The notes: a model not told the origin generated them from the letters alone. DNA of 64,000 nt from Paenibacillus sp. 19GGS1-52 (GCF_022369515.1 NZ_CP059724.1:2170001-2234000); one strand, 5' to 3'; shown: positions 50,459 through 61,744, numbered from the stretch's first letter. Program-made: numbers and translations.

Positions 50459-52312
50459 ATGAATTTGCGCTATAAATTATTTACGGCATTTCTGGGCCTG
50501 ATTATCATCCCCTTGTTTATCCTTGGCATGTTTATGTTCTTCGTAACTTATAATTCAATTGAGAAGAAATATAGCCAGCAGTCCGAATATTCGCTTAAAG
50601 CGATCAGCTACAGTATTTCCAATGTGTTTAAGGATATGGATAACGTTACGGACAACGGAATTGCTACCTCGGTATTTCATATGGCTCTCAGCGCAGAGGA
50701 CCCTTCCAAACAGGATCTGACTGATGCTGAGCAGCTAAGTCTGAATGCCAGTCAGCGTAATTTTCGAAGTTTGTTATATAACCATCCTTCGATTAGCTAC
50801 GCTTTTTTGTATAACTTTAATGGAAAAGGCAGCTCGGAGATCGTATCTATTTTTAATAAAGAGAATTTCCGCACGCTTCCTTATGACAAGTTCAAAGAAA
50901 GCAGTCTGTATCAGGAAGTGATGGCGCTGAATGGTGTACCCAAATGGATTGCTCCGCATGAATATCCGGATCTAACCGGCGTTGAACCCGTATTTACGCA
51001 AATTAGGCTTATTAAGGAACTGAGCTTTTTTCAAAATATCGGTATTCTCGTAGTGCAGATCAAGAATTGGGAGTTTGAATCGATCTTTCGTAATTTGAAA
51101 ATCGGCGACAGCAATCAGGGTGTTTCGTTTATGCTTGTTAATGATGACGGGATGATTCTGTTTGATCCGGATAGGAAACTGGATGGTCAGGATTTTCGGT
51201 CGTTTACAAACAAAGAAATTACCTTCAAACCGGGATTTCAGAGCTTCAAAACGCAGTTTGCCGGAGAAAAAAGCATTCTTTCCGTGTATCACCTCAAAGG
51301 ATATCCTTGGAGTCTTGTGTCTACTACCTCATGGAACTCCTTATCGCGGGAGGTTACGGTTTTTGCCCGCTGGTTTGTTTTAGTCATCTTCCTTTGTTTT
51401 CTGGCTGCTGTAATCTTTAACTTGTTCTTTATGAACCGTATCACTGGTGGTATAGCCGTTATAGTCCGCTTTATGCGCCGGGTTGAAGATGGTGATCTTA
51501 CTACACGTGTGGAAGAAAAGGGGAACGATGAGCTAACTCTGCTTGCCAAAGGCTTTAATGACCTGATGGACAAAATCAACGGGTTGTTCAACAGAATTCA
51601 GGTGGAGCAGCGACGTAAGAACCAAGCTGAAATGCGCGTGCTGCAGGCGCAGATTAAACCGCATTTTTTGTTCAATACCCTGGAATCTATCAATGTGCTG
51701 GCCGTTCAGAATGAAGGGCGTAAAGTTAGTGAGATGGTGTACAGATTAGCCAGTATTCTGCGTATTAGTATTCAGGACAGAGATGAAATTACACTGGAAG
51801 AAGAAGTGAAGCATCTGCGTAATTACCTCGACATTCAAAAATTTCGTTTCGAGGATTTATTTGATTATGAGATTGATATTCCTGACGCTCTGTTGAGTTG
51901 CGGTATCCTGAAACTTACGCTCCAGCCGCTTGTGGAAAACAGTATCCAGCATGGCTTTGAAGGTATTGCTTATAAAGGAAAAGTAAAGGTTAAGGGCTGG
52001 GAGGAACGGGGGAACCTGATTCTGCGGATTGAGGATAACGGTATCGGAATGACTTCATCTCAGTTGTCTATTTTTCAATATATGGTGAATGAAACACTTG
52101 AGCAGAAGGTAGGCATGGAGCCAGTAAGCCGAATGCATCTTGAACGTCGGGGGCTCGGCATCCGCAGCGTTGCTGATCGTATTCGTATTGAGTACGGCCA
52201 CAGGTACGGTATATTTATATGCTCCACACCAGGTGAAGGGACAATGATCCAGTGCGTCATACCTAAATACGAGCAGGGGGAAGACCATTATGCTAAAAGT
52301 ATTACTGGTTGA
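50459..52312 (+). CDS. Sensor histidine kinase with HAMP domain, YesM type
   Basis: Membrane sensor of 617 residues. First membrane segment about 8-31, a large extracellular dCache-like region, second segment about 300-322, then HAMP (about 323-375, RVEDGDLTTRVEEKGNDEL), His_kinase with QIKPHFLFNTLESI (His402), and HATPase_c with LQPLVENSIQHG, DNGIGM and GLGIRSVADRI. Unlike the kinase at 33109 its ATP-binding boxes are intact. It overlaps the response regulator gene by 23 bp, a strong sign of coupled translation. Probably senses the sugar carried by the adjacent transporter. Confidence 0.93.
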   Translation: MNLRYKLFTAFLGLIIIPLFILGMFMFFVTYNSIEKKYSQQSEYSLKAISYSISNVFKDMDNVTDNGIATSVFHMALSAEDPSKQDLTDAEQLSLNASQRNFRSLLYNHPSISYAFLYNFNGKGSSEIVSIFNKENFRTLPYDKFKESSLYQEVMALNGVPKWIAPHEYPDLTGVEPVFTQIRLIKELSFFQNIGILVVQIKNWEFESIFRNLKIGDSNQGVSFMLVNDDGMILFDPDRKLDGQDFRSFTNKEITFKPGFQSFKTQFAGEKSILSVYHLKGYPWSLVSTTSWNSLSREVTVFARWFVLVIFLCFLAAVIFNLFFMNRITGGIAVIVRFMRRVEDGDLTTRVEEKGNDELTLLAKGFNDLMDKINGLFNRIQVEQRRKNQAEMRVLQAQIKPHFLFNTLESINVLAVQNEGRKVSEMVYRLASILRISIQDRDEITLEEEVKHLRNYLDIQKFRFEDLFDYEIDIPDALLSCGILKLTLQPLVENSIQHGFEGIAYKGKVKVKGWEERGNLILRIEDNGIGMTSSQLSIFQYMVNETLEQKVGMEPVSRMHLERRGLGIRSVADRIRIEYGHRYGIFICSTPGEGTMIQCVIPKYEQGEDHYAKSITG

Positions 52313-53084
52313 CGATGAAGCACCGATTCTGAACAACCTGAACAAGGTGCTGCCTTGGGAGGAGATGGGGATGGTTGTTTCGGGAATGGCCCGTAGCGGT
52401 ATGGAGGCACTACGTATCGCCGAGGAACAGCAGCCGGATCTTGTACTCTGTGATATTCGCATGCCGGTAATGGATGGTTTAACGTTCATCGGCAAGCTGC
52501 GGGAGATGGGGCTGGACAGTGAAGTGCTCCTCCTCAGTGGCTATCAGGAATTTGATTATGCGCGGGAAGCCATCCGCTTGGGTGTGAAAGAATATATTTG
52601 CAAACCGATCCATTATGAAGAGCTTGGCGATAAAGTACGGGAGATCGGAGCGCAAATCCGCAGCAGGCAGTTTAAAGATAAGCTGTATAACAGTATTCCT
52701 TTATTTCAGGAAATACCGGCTCTTGATCATGATTCTGCCAAAAAAACACCGGACCAGCAAATGAGTCTGGCTGCACAATATATTACTGAACGCTTGAATT
52801 CGGATATTGGTATTGAAGAAGTGGCGAATAAGATTGGGATCAGTAGCAGCTACTTTTGTCTGTTGTTCAAAAACCACTTTTCTATGACCTTTGTTGAATA
52901 TGTGACACTTCAGCGGATTGAAGCCGCCAAGTTTATGCTCGTGAACAGTGATAAGAGTATCACGGTCATTGGCACAGGTATCGGATATCAGGAACGCCGG
53001 TATTTTACGAAGGTGTTTCAGAAGCAAACGGGAATGTCCCCCAAGGAGTATCGGGAGCAGCATCGTAAGGCTGAAGCACGGTAA
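52290..53084 (+). CDS. Compact response regulator with AraC-type output
   Basis: Receiver domain residues 1-120 (acid pair DDE 8-10, phospho-Asp55 in LVLCDIRMP, Lys in YICKPI) joined by a short linker of about 45 residues to an AraC double HTH (GIEEVANKIGISSSYFCLLF, then SITVIGTGIGYQERRYFTKV). At 264 residues it lacks the 200-250-residue middle region seen in the partner at 34918 and in most YesN proteins. The start lies inside the kinase gene, with a GGGGGAAGACC site upstream. It likely activates the transporter operon. Confidence 0.92.
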   Translation: MLKVLLVDDEAPILNNLNKVLPWEEMGMVVSGMARSGMEALRIAEEQQPDLVLCDIRMPVMDGLTFIGKLREMGLDSEVLLLSGYQEFDYAREAIRLGVKEYICKPIHYEELGDKVREIGAQIRSRQFKDKLYNSIPLFQEIPALDHDSAKKTPDQQMSLAAQYITERLNSDIGIEEVANKIGISSSYFCLLFKNHFSMTFVEYVTLQRIEAAKFMLVNSDKSITVIGTGIGYQERRYFTKVFQKQTGMSPKEYREQHRKAEAR

Positions 53085-53113
53085 GTAACTCATATCTACT
53101 TAACCTCGACTAA

Positions 53114-53162
53114 TGCCCATCCTCTCTCTGTTTACTGCGCAGGAGTGAGGGAGGGCTTTTAC
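53114..53162 (+). terminator. Terminator of the second transporter/two-component operon
   Basis: GCCCATCCTCTCTCTG pairs imperfectly with CAGGAGTGAGGGAGGGC, followed by TTTTAC. Confidence 0.65.
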
Positions 53163-53308
53163 TCTCTCCGTGTAAGGCTCGCTTTACAAACATTAAACCT
53201 CCAAATATCATTGGCAAACAGCGGGCTATTTTTCATTTGAATAGGGATTCTATTTTCATTTTATCCTGAGTTAATCTTTTCTTTACATAACTGAAACTTT
53301 TTAGTAAA

Positions 53309-53391
53309 TTGTGCGTCTAATACTATGTTTTGTTATAATGAACGTGGCAAAAACATACTGCCGCCCTCTTGAGGGCGGCTGCGTTTTTGCG
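53309..53391 (+). promoter_or_regulatory. Promoter and 5' hairpin of the secreted CuAO-N/PKD protein
   Basis: TTGTGC at 53309, TATAAT at 53334-53339 (19-bp spacing, extended TG). The transcript would begin near 53346 with GCAAAAAC, which pairs with GTTTTTGC around the perfect GCCGCCCTC/GAGGGCGGC stem. A hairpin at the very 5' end typically stabilises mRNA; a terminator reading is possible but no T-run follows the stem. Confidence 0.55.
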
Positions 53392-53464
53392 GGGAATATG
53401 AGCAGAGTATAGAGAGATAGATACTTTGTTGTATTTTACAAATGGGAGCAGAAGGAGTCATACA

Positions 53465-55696
53465 ATGAATTTCAAAAAAATTGCCTTAGTTGCGGTTTTG
53501 GTCGTTTCACAGGTCGCCTCGGCAGTACCGGCTTTCGCCGTAGCAGCTAGTTCTACTGCAGTATCCAAGTCCACGGTTACACTTGAAGCTACTCCTACGC
53601 CAGTCCTGGAGCCAGAGGCTACTGATCCACTGCCTAGTCTGCAACCTACCGGCATCGTATCACCGACGGCAACGCCGTTGCCTGTATCATCATCAATACC
53701 AACTGCAACACCAATGCCAACAGCTACTTCACTGCCAGCTATAACACCGATTCCTAGTGCAACACCAGGAGCAACGGTCCAACCGACACCATTTGCCGGT
53801 CAATCTTTAAGCGCATCAGGCAATAATCAACTTGTTCTCTTGATGAACAGCAATAAAATGTATGCGAATGGCATTCTATTTTTGGCTAATCAGCCGATGG
53901 CAGTTAAGAATGGCGTATCCTACGTTTCAATCCGTGCTATGGTTGAGCGGGTAGGCGTGAAATTTATTTACGACTACAAAACGAAGGAAACGATCGTTAC
54001 AAGCGGCAATAATATCATGCGCTTTAAGACGGACAGCAAGATCTACACCGTTAACGGTAACAAGGTGACGATGAAAGGTCCAGCTTATCAATATAAGAAT
54101 ACATTTATGATTCCGTTGACGTCGATCACGGCGGCATTGGCAATTCCTTATACGGTTGATAATGTGAAGAAGCAGGTTATTCTTACGTTGAACACCAAAC
54201 CGACTGCATCATTCACTGTTCAGCCTACGGAAATCTTTGCAGGTCAAACTACAGTGAATTTCATCACTTCCAGCTCTTCGCCAAATGGAACAGCCATTGT
54301 CAATGAGCGTTGGGAAGGGAATAAGCAGGATATTTATGATCAACCCGGCTATTATGCAGTGACTTATTCCGTAATGGATGCCAATGGACAATGGAGTAAT
54401 CCTTACACATTGACTATTAACGTTATTCAACCCAATCAACCTCCGGTTGCCAACTTCACCACTGACAAGGATGAATATAAAATGGGCGAACCGGTAACGA
54501 TAACCGATCTTAGCTCCGATCCCGAAGGTGACGTGCTGACGACTGAATGGATGAATCGCTCTTTGGCTTTCTTTAATCCGGGCCCACTTTCGATTCAGCT
54601 GAAAGTAACCGACACACATGGCCTAAGTAGTGTTTTTGAGAAAACAATCAACATCACGAATGAACAATTGTACACCAGAGAAGAGGTAGAGAAGCTGTTT
54701 ACTCCTCAGGGTGATGTCCTTGCCGGTGATGGAAGCTCAATCCCTGCTTTGCCCAACTTGACCTATAACATTTCTTCAGAGGCCTATACATTGATCCGCA
54801 GCAATAGCCCGGAGACTGTTAACACCGAGGGTGTTCTCTATCGTGAAACTGCATTTGGAGCAACTCGCTTTCTGGTTCATCACAAGAATAATATGAGCAC
54901 GAGACAGAAAGTATATATCATTGCAACTAATAACAACCTGTATCCAACGACGATTACTACGCAATATGTAGGATTTGCAGGTCCAGCTTCTTCGCCAGAA
55001 TACACTGGTAAAATTTCGGTGTTGAAGTATTACAGTTCATTACTTAACGGCGGGAATATTGGAACAATAACGCTGCAGCCAGGCGAAAGTGTACCGATTT
55101 TGACTGACACCAGCAAGATCGCGATGAAGCCAGGAGAAATTATATCGCTCAGCGCTGATCTGTTCAGTGATTATCCTGTGCAATATAATGTAATTATGGT
55201 TGAGCAGACGAAGGACCCTCTGGTTGCATTGCCAACGTTGCCTATTCTTGACCGCGACGGAGTACACAACCGCGGAACATATCCAGATTCAACTCGCATT
55301 ATTAACGTTACTGATGTAGTGGGGACAACCCAATCCAAGCTTTTGCTTGGTGATAATAAAAGCGATCTAAATCTAATCGGTGTCGATCCTATGAGTGCGA
55401 CTGAAGCCTCCAATTCTGGCAACTTCGGCGTCTTGTACAAAATTAAGCTGGATCGCGTCGCACCTAATACGCTGATTACATTTAACCCGCGTGGGGGTAA
55501 TTACCTTGGGTCTGTAGTCGTGAATGGAACGATTGTGAACCTATCGAACAAGGGAAGTTTAGCGAACGCAGACATGAGTGCAGTAGTGTACCGTACTGGC
55601 CAATACGAAACTGCGGTTGAAATATTGTTTACAGTCGCTTCTGGTAGCAACCTGCCTGTAAACTTCGTCTTTACGCCGCTTCCGGCATTGAAGTAA
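53465..55696 (+). CDS. Secreted protein with copper-amine-oxidase-N and PKD-like domains
   Basis: Exported protein of 743 residues. Signal peptide MNFKKIALVAVLVVSQVASA with a likely AFA cleavage site near residue 25. Then a Pro/Thr/Ser-rich linker (about 40-110), a copper-amine-oxidase N1-type domain (about 120-235: NGVSYVSIRAMVERVGVKFI, KNTFMIPLTSITAALAIPY), two PKD-like modules (about 240-320 starting TASFTVQPTEI, and 325-395 starting VANFTTDKDEY), and a C-terminal region of about 330 residues I do not recognise. The domain set suggests binding to cell wall or carbohydrate, not oxidase catalysis. AAGGAG about 9 bp before ATG 53465 sets the start. It forms its own transcription unit. Confidence 0.85.
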   Translation: MNFKKIALVAVLVVSQVASAVPAFAVAASSTAVSKSTVTLEATPTPVLEPEATDPLPSLQPTGIVSPTATPLPVSSSIPTATPMPTATSLPAITPIPSATPGATVQPTPFAGQSLSASGNNQLVLLMNSNKMYANGILFLANQPMAVKNGVSYVSIRAMVERVGVKFIYDYKTKETIVTSGNNIMRFKTDSKIYTVNGNKVTMKGPAYQYKNTFMIPLTSITAALAIPYTVDNVKKQVILTLNTKPTASFTVQPTEIFAGQTTVNFITSSSSPNGTAIVNERWEGNKQDIYDQPGYYAVTYSVMDANGQWSNPYTLTINVIQPNQPPVANFTTDKDEYKMGEPVTITDLSSDPEGDVLTTEWMNRSLAFFNPGPLSIQLKVTDTHGLSSVFEKTINITNEQLYTREEVEKLFTPQGDVLAGDGSSIPALPNLTYNISSEAYTLIRSNSPETVNTEGVLYRETAFGATRFLVHHKNNMSTRQKVYIIATNNNLYPTTITTQYVGFAGPASSPEYTGKISVLKYYSSLLNGGNIGTITLQPGESVPILTDTSKIAMKPGEIISLSADLFSDYPVQYNVIMVEQTKDPLVALPTLPILDRDGVHNRGTYPDSTRIINVTDVVGTTQSKLLLGDNKSDLNLIGVDPMSATEASNSGNFGVLYKIKLDRVAPNTLITFNPRGGNYLGSVVVNGTIVNLSNKGSLANADMSAVVYRTGQYETAVEILFTVASGSNLPVNFVFTPLPALK

Positions 55697-55743
55697 GCTA
55701 CTACAGATTTAAGTAAAAGCAATGATTTTCAAGCTTAACAGAT

Positions 55744-55788
55744 GAGCCCTGACAAGCGTTCCATAATGGAATGCCTGTCAGGGCTTTA
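55744..55788 (+). terminator. Rho-independent terminator after the secreted protein
   Basis: AGCCCTGACA(A)GC pairs with GC(C)TGTCAGGGCT around a GTTCCATAATGGAAT hairpin tip, followed by TTATAT. Confidence 0.75.
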
Positions 55789-55896
55789 TATGTTCAATAC
55801 GTTGCAAGGTGCTGCCCTTCATTGACGGGGCATTTGTTTTGGGGCATTATAAAGAGAGTGTTATACAAATGAACTTATGTTATGGGAGATGAGCGT

Positions 55897-56358
55897 ATGC
55901 TGTCGACAGAACAAATATTGGAAACCATGTCGGGGCAGGGACTGCGAATCACCGATCAGCGCAAAACGCTTGCCAACTTATTCGGCGAGAATGAGGGATA
56001 TTTGTCAGCGAAGGATGTTTACGAGCATATGGGCCGTAAATATAGCGGACTTAGCTTTGATACGGTGTACCGTAACCTGCGTGTAATGGAGGAGCTGGGT
56101 GTGCTGGAGCAAGTGGTCTTTGAAGATGGAGTGAAATTCAAAGGGAGCTGCAATCAGGACCATCACCATCACCATATGATCTGTCTTCAGTGCCAAAAGA
56201 CCTACCCGATAAATTTCTGCCCGATGAATTTAACCGATGCACCTGATCAGTTCCGGGTAGTCAAGCATAAATTTGAGGTGTTCGGTTATTGTAAGGAATG
56301 TGAAGAGAGTAGAGAAGAAGAGCCAGTCGCTGTCGCAAATAGCAAAGTTGGTCTGTAA
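55897..56358 (+). CDS. zur: Fur-family regulator, probably zinc uptake repressor Zur
   Basis: DNA-binding metal sensor of 153 residues. N-terminal winged helix ([20 protein letters not shown], then [18 protein letters not shown]), regulatory metal site around [12 protein letters not shown], and a structural zinc site from CLQC and CKEC. The nearby znuACB operon with Zur boxes makes Zur more likely than Fur or PerR. The ATG at 55897 has GGGAG 9 bp upstream; an ATG five codons earlier has none. yidD starts 2 bp after its stop. Confidence 0.85.
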   Translation: MLSTEQILETMSGQGLRITDQRKTLANLFGENEGYLSAKDVYEHMGRKYSGLSFDTVYRNLRVMEELGVLEQVVFEDGVKFKGSCNQDHHHHHMICLQCQKTYPINFCPMNLTDAPDQFRVVKHKFEVFGYCKECEESREEEPVAVANSKVGL

Positions 56359-56360
56359 CC

Positions 56361-56624
56361 ATGGCTATCGGACGCAGAACAATTCAGGCTCCAATCCGTG
56401 TTTATCGCAAGTTTATTTCGCCGATTAAACCGGCTACCTGCCGTTTCTATCCAACCTGCTCTGCCTATGCGCTAGAAGCGATTGAGGTCCATGGTCCACT
56501 TAAAGGCTCGTGGCTTGCTGTGAAGCGTATATCGAGATGTCATCCCTTCCATCCTGGAGGGCTTGATCCAGTACCGCCACTGAAAGAGAAGACTCCCAAG
56601 GAGAGTAATATCCGTACAACTTGA
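56361..56624 (+). CDS. yidD: Membrane protein insertion efficiency factor YidD
   Basis: Small peripheral protein of 87 residues that assists YidC-dependent insertion. The family signature [20 protein letters not shown], followed by [17 protein letters not shown], is complete. It directly follows zur, with a 2-bp gap and no clear ribosome binding site of its own, so it is probably coupled. The promoter of the metS T-box transcript overlaps its last codons. Confidence 0.95.
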   Translation: MAIGRRTIQAPIRVYRKFISPIKPATCRFYPTCSAYALEAIEVHGPLKGSWLAVKRISRCHPFHPGGLDPVPPLKEKTPKESNIRTT

Positions 56625-56650
56625 CACGGAGGCCTCTCTTTGGTTATATT
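56621..56650 (+). promoter_or_regulatory. Promoter of the metS T-box transcript
   Basis: Consensus TTGACA at 56621-56626, an 18-bp spacer, and TATATT at 56645-56650. The minus-35 overlaps the yidD stop codon. Confidence 0.7.
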
Positions 56651-56656
56651 TTCAAT

Positions 56657-56955
56657 AATAGTATGAATTCCGAGGAACGGATGAGTAGATCGGAACGTCC
56701 ATTGCAGAGAGCCGGGAAATAGCTGGGAGCCGGTATGGAAGGTTGGATTGAATATGGTCCGGGAGGAACTGTCTTCGAGCATCGAACCGCTAAGTACGGT
56801 TTACGTAAGAGGACGGCGTGATCCAGCGTTAATGGACAGTTCTCCTAAGCGGGAACTGGCGAAGCCTGCGCTCTGTGAAGAGACAGGAAATTTGGGTGGT
56901 ATCGCGTGAGTTCAACTCTCGCCCCATTATAGGGGGCGGGAGTTTTTTGTCTTTT
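56657..56955 (+). promoter_or_regulatory. T-box leader controlling methionyl-tRNA synthetase
   Basis: Stem I contains the AGAGAGCCGGG and GCTGGGAGCCGG elements; the T-box sequence GGGTGGTATCGCG is at 56894-56906. The terminator GAACTCTCGCCCC-type stem (56914-56949, complement GGGGCGGGAG) ends in six T. A likely specifier ATG lies at 56754-56756 in GAATATGGTCC, which would read methionine and match the gene downstream. Uncharged tRNA-Met should stabilise the antiterminator and turn metS on. Confidence 0.93.
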
Positions 56956-56977
56956 TCAGAGAAGAAGGGATGATTAA

Positions 56978-59020
<2,043 letters not shown>

Positions 59021-59060
59021 AGCTAACAATATTAATGTTGTACAATAGTTTGATTGAAAA

Positions 59061-59109
59061 TGGGATTGCTGATAAGCCGATGAAGCGGCTGGTTGGCATT
59101 CCTTTTTTC
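59061..59109 (+). terminator. Rho-independent terminator of metS
   Basis: GGGAT-TGCT-GATAAGCCG pairs imperfectly with CGGCTGGTTGGCATTCC, followed by TTTTTT. Confidence 0.78.
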
Positions 59110-59151
59110 TAAATATAGAGCTAATCGTTTCTTCTTGATTTCTGCTTCGGG

Positions 59152-59201
59152 TTGACTTATCGTAACGATTACTATTATAATTTTACTAGTAAAATTTACG
59201 A
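59152..59201 (+). promoter_or_regulatory. Zur-controlled promoter of znuA with two Zur boxes
   Basis: TTGACT at 59152-59157, 18-bp spacer, TATAAT at 59176-59181. TCGTAACGATTACTA (59160-59174) sits between them and matches the Bacillus Zur box TCGTAATNATTACGA at 12 of 14 positions. A second match, TAGTAAAATTTACGA (59187-59201, 11 of 14), lies just downstream. Zinc-bound Zur should block this promoter. Confidence 0.8.
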
Positions 59202-59222
59202 TTTAAGGAGTCGATAGTTATT

Positions 59223-60155
59223 ATGGTTTCGAATTTATCACGCAAGGGCCTGCTGACGCTTGCCTTGATGCTGGTCTTAGTCCTTGCTGGATGCGGTGCG
59301 AAGAGCGGTGGCAGTATTGTTGAGGGCAAAGTGAACGTTGTAACCACTTTTTATCCTATATATGAATTCACTCAGGAGATCGGCGGCGCAGATATTCATG
59401 TGATCAATCTGCTTCCGGTTGGTGTGGAGCCGCATGATTGGACTCCGCGCAGTCAGGACATTATTAACACCTCCAAAGCGCAGCTGTTCCTTTATAACGG
59501 GGCCGGGTTGGAGGGCTGGGTTCCTAATTTTTTGAAGGGGCTTGAGAGTGGTAGCAAGGTTCAGACGGTTGAAGTAAGTCATGGGGTTGATTATATTATG
59601 ACCGATGAGGCAACGGATAATAATGACACCCTGCATACTGATCCTCACACTTGGGTTAGCCCGAAGTCAGCGCTGATTATGGCTGCGAATATAAAAGACA
59701 GTCTGCAAACCGTTGATCCTGAACATAAAGCAGGATACGAGGAGCGCTACAATGAACTTATTGCGAAATTGCAGGCACTGGACAATAAATTCCAGACAGA
59801 GCTTGCGAAGCTTCCTAATCATGAAATTGTTGTTTCCCATCAGGCCTTTGCTTACCTTGCCCGAGACTATGGCTTGACTCAGCATGCCATTATGGGATTA
59901 TCACCTGACGCAGAACCACGCGGACAGGACATGGTTGCGCTGACGGATCTGGTCAAGAAGGAAGGCATCAAATATATCTTTTTCGAAGAGCTTGTATCGG
60001 ATAAGATGGCTAAGACGCTAGCGGCTGAAGCGGGCGTATCTACAATGGTGCTCAATCCTGTAGAGGGACTTACCCAGAAACAAGAAAAAAATGGTGACAA
60101 CTACTTTACGCTGATGGAGAAAAATTTGCAAAATCTAATTCTGGCTTTACAATAA
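59223..60155 (+). CDS. znuA: Zinc-binding lipoprotein of the ZnuABC transporter
   Basis: Captures zinc outside the cell for the ABC importer. Signal with lipobox VLAGC near residue 24, then a cluster A-I metal-binding fold of 310 residues in all. Likely metal ligands are the histidines in EPHDWTPRS, DPHTWVSP and VSHQAFAY plus the acid in IFFEEL. A Mn-binding homologue would look similar, but the His-rich site and Zur boxes favour zinc. AAGGAGTCG lies before the ATG. Confidence 0.9.
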   Translation: MVSNLSRKGLLTLALMLVLVLAGCGAKSGGSIVEGKVNVVTTFYPIYEFTQEIGGADIHVINLLPVGVEPHDWTPRSQDIINTSKAQLFLYNGAGLEGWVPNFLKGLESGSKVQTVEVSHGVDYIMTDEATDNNDTLHTDPHTWVSPKSALIMAANIKDSLQTVDPEHKAGYEERYNELIAKLQALDNKFQTELAKLPNHEIVVSHQAFAYLARDYGLTQHAIMGLSPDAEPRGQDMVALTDLVKKEGIKYIFFEELVSDKMAKTLAAEAGVSTMVLNPVEGLTQKQEKNGDNYFTLMEKNLQNLILALQ

Positions 60156-60188
60156 AAAGAAAGTATTAGTGAGAGGCGGTAGTTAATC

Positions 60189-60938
60189 ATGGAATCGTTA
60201 TCCTTGGACTGCCATCAGCATATAATCGAAATAGAGGATCTGTCCTTTTCCTATGGCGAGCAAAAGGTAATTTCAGATCTGAACTATACCGTGAAAGAAC
60301 GAGATTTTCTCGGCATCATCGGTTCAAATGGTGCTGGCAAGACGACACTGTTAAAGATGATCGTTGGCTTGCTGCCAGCGACTAGCGGGGAGATCAAACT
60401 ATTCGGCCATCCCGTGCGCAAATTCAAGGATTGGGAACGGATCGGTTACGTTCCACAGAAGAATGCTTTTAATCCGCTATTTCCCGCAACGGTGCGCGAA
60501 GTAGTGTTATCCGGCTTGTACAACAACAAGAATCTAATCCGCCGAGTTACGCGGACACAGCAACGCCAATGCTTGGATGCACTCGAAGTAATGAAGATAC
60601 AGGATATCGCCGACAAAAGAGTAGGCCAGCTGTCCGGTGGTCAGCAGCAGCGTGTATTTCTGGCGCGCGCTCTGATTAACCATCCTGATCTGTTAATTCT
60701 GGACGAACCTACAGTGGGCATTGATGCGGAGACTCAGGCCGGATTCTTCGAGCTGATTATGCATATGCATGCTCATCATCACATGACTTTCCTGATGGTT
60801 TCACATGATATCGACATGATCAAAAATTACTTGGGTCATGAACCAGTACAAAGCAACGGCAAAATCAACTTTTACTCCCGTCACTCCCATGAGGTGCAGG
60901 ATTGTGTAGTAGATAACCTGCAGCATACGTTTACTTAA
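60189..60938 (+). CDS. znuC: Zinc ABC transporter ATP-binding protein
   Basis: Cytoplasmic ATPase of 249 residues that drives zinc import. Walker A GSNGAGKTTLLK near residue 48, signature LSGGQQQRVFLARAL near 145, Walker B LLILDEPTVGID and the switch histidine in LMVSHDID. It follows znuA by 33 bp with a GAGAGGCGG site. The permease gene znuB comes only after an 818-bp gap full of repeats. Confidence 0.93.
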   Translation: MESLSLDCHQHIIEIEDLSFSYGEQKVISDLNYTVKERDFLGIIGSNGAGKTTLLKMIVGLLPATSGEIKLFGHPVRKFKDWERIGYVPQKNAFNPLFPATVREVVLSGLYNNKNLIRRVTRTQQRQCLDALEVMKIQDIADKRVGQLSGGQQQRVFLARALINHPDLLILDEPTVGIDAETQAGFFELIMHMHAHHHMTFLMVSHDIDMIKNYLGHEPVQSNGKINFYSRHSHEVQDCVVDNLQHTFT

Positions 60939-61257
60939 GCAGTGTTGTGTTGAATATTTGCACTAACGTATGATGGGATGCAACTGACAAATTAGATGAG
61001 ATTACTGCCTCTAAATATAGGCATATACCTCCTCTGGAACATTTAACATGATTTGCTGCCGTTAATTTTGGGAATTCAATTCGTAAATAGCAGATATGGC
61101 TAAATTAGCAGCATAATTTGCATCTATATTACGGATATCATCTTTATGGAGCGATTTAGCGGCATTTTTTGCTGCTAAACATGTGAAATGATTATCTGCC
61201 ACTGTCATTCGTAGTTAGTCAGGTTAGTTTGCCGGGCGCAGCCTATCCGTTGATCTA
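60939..61257 (+). other. AT-rich noncoding stretch after znuC
   Basis: No ORF of note. It contains several loosely related GCTGC/GCAGC-type motifs and an inverted repeat TTTAGCGGCA/TTGCTGCTAAA at about 61158-61182. It may be a decayed insertion or a repeat of the organism; nothing else is supported. Confidence 0.4.
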
Positions 61258-61291
61258 TACGGGTCATCCATAGTACAACATAGGATGGCCC
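61258..61291 (+). terminator. Hairpin in the znuC-znuB gap
   Basis: GGGTCATCC pairs with GGATGGCCC around TATG/CATA-like inner pairs, followed by AGTCTTTTG. It could end the znuAC transcript. Confidence 0.5.
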
Positions 61292-61307
61292 AGTCTTTTG
61301 TTCTTGG

Positions 61308-61428
61308 TCTTTAGCTCTTGACCTTAGCCCTTAGCCCTTAGGTCCTTAGCCCTTAGGTCCTTAGCCCTTAGGTCCTTAGCCCTTAGCCCTTAGGTCCTTA
61401 GCCCTTAGTCCTTAGCTCTTAGTCCTTT
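61308..61428 (+). repeat. Short tandem repeat of CCCTTAG / GTCCTTAG units
   Basis: About 15 head-to-tail units of 7 or 8 bp (CCCTTAG and GTCCTTAG) in mixed order, more regular in the middle than at the ends. Pure slippage-type repeat; no coding frame. Confidence 0.92.
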
Positions 61429-61440
61429 ACGCAGCTAGAC

Positions 61441-61591
61441 ACTGCCAAACGTTAAGCGTGTCCCGTTAGGGACGAAAGCGATCCCCCTCTATAGCAACCC
61501 GACACCAGAATCCTGACCTCGCACGCTAATTGAACTTAGCCGGTGTCCAGAGGGTGCAACCCTTGGAGCCCTCCCTTGGAAGGGAGGGTTT
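61441..61591 (+). repeat. GC-rich structured element in the znuC-znuB gap
   Basis: GC content rises abruptly. Nested pairing is visible: CCCTCT/AGAGGG with GACACC/GGTGTC inside, GTCCC/GGGAC in a small hairpin, and CCCTCCCTT/AAGGGAGGG at the 3' end. This resembles a mobile or REP-like intergenic element; only one copy is seen in the window. Confidence 0.55.
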
Positions 61592-61744
61592 GGGAGGGAT
61601 CGAAAGGTAGGGATCGAAAGGTAGGGATCGAAAGTTAGGGATCGAAAGGTAGGGATCGAAAGGTAGGGATCGAAAGGTAGGTATCGAAAATTAGGGATTA
61701 AAAGGTAGGCATGGATGGTAGGTTTTGAAAGGTAAGAAATTAAA
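61592..61744 (+). repeat. Tandem repeat of 14-bp GGTAGGGATCGAAA units
   Basis: Eleven units, the first seven nearly identical and the last four increasingly degenerate toward znuB. The final unit runs into the AAAGGAG used as the znuB ribosome binding site. The first unit grows out of the 3' end of the structured element (GGGAGGGATCG). Confidence 0.93.

Noticed and set aside
53347..53391. Ordinary terminator before the secreted CuAO-N/PKD protein
   Set aside because: The hairpin starts where the promoter's transcript begins and has no T-run after it, so a 5' stabilising hairpin fits better.
61308..61428. CRISPR array
   Set aside because: The units are 7-8 bp and directly adjacent, with no unique spacers and no cas genes.
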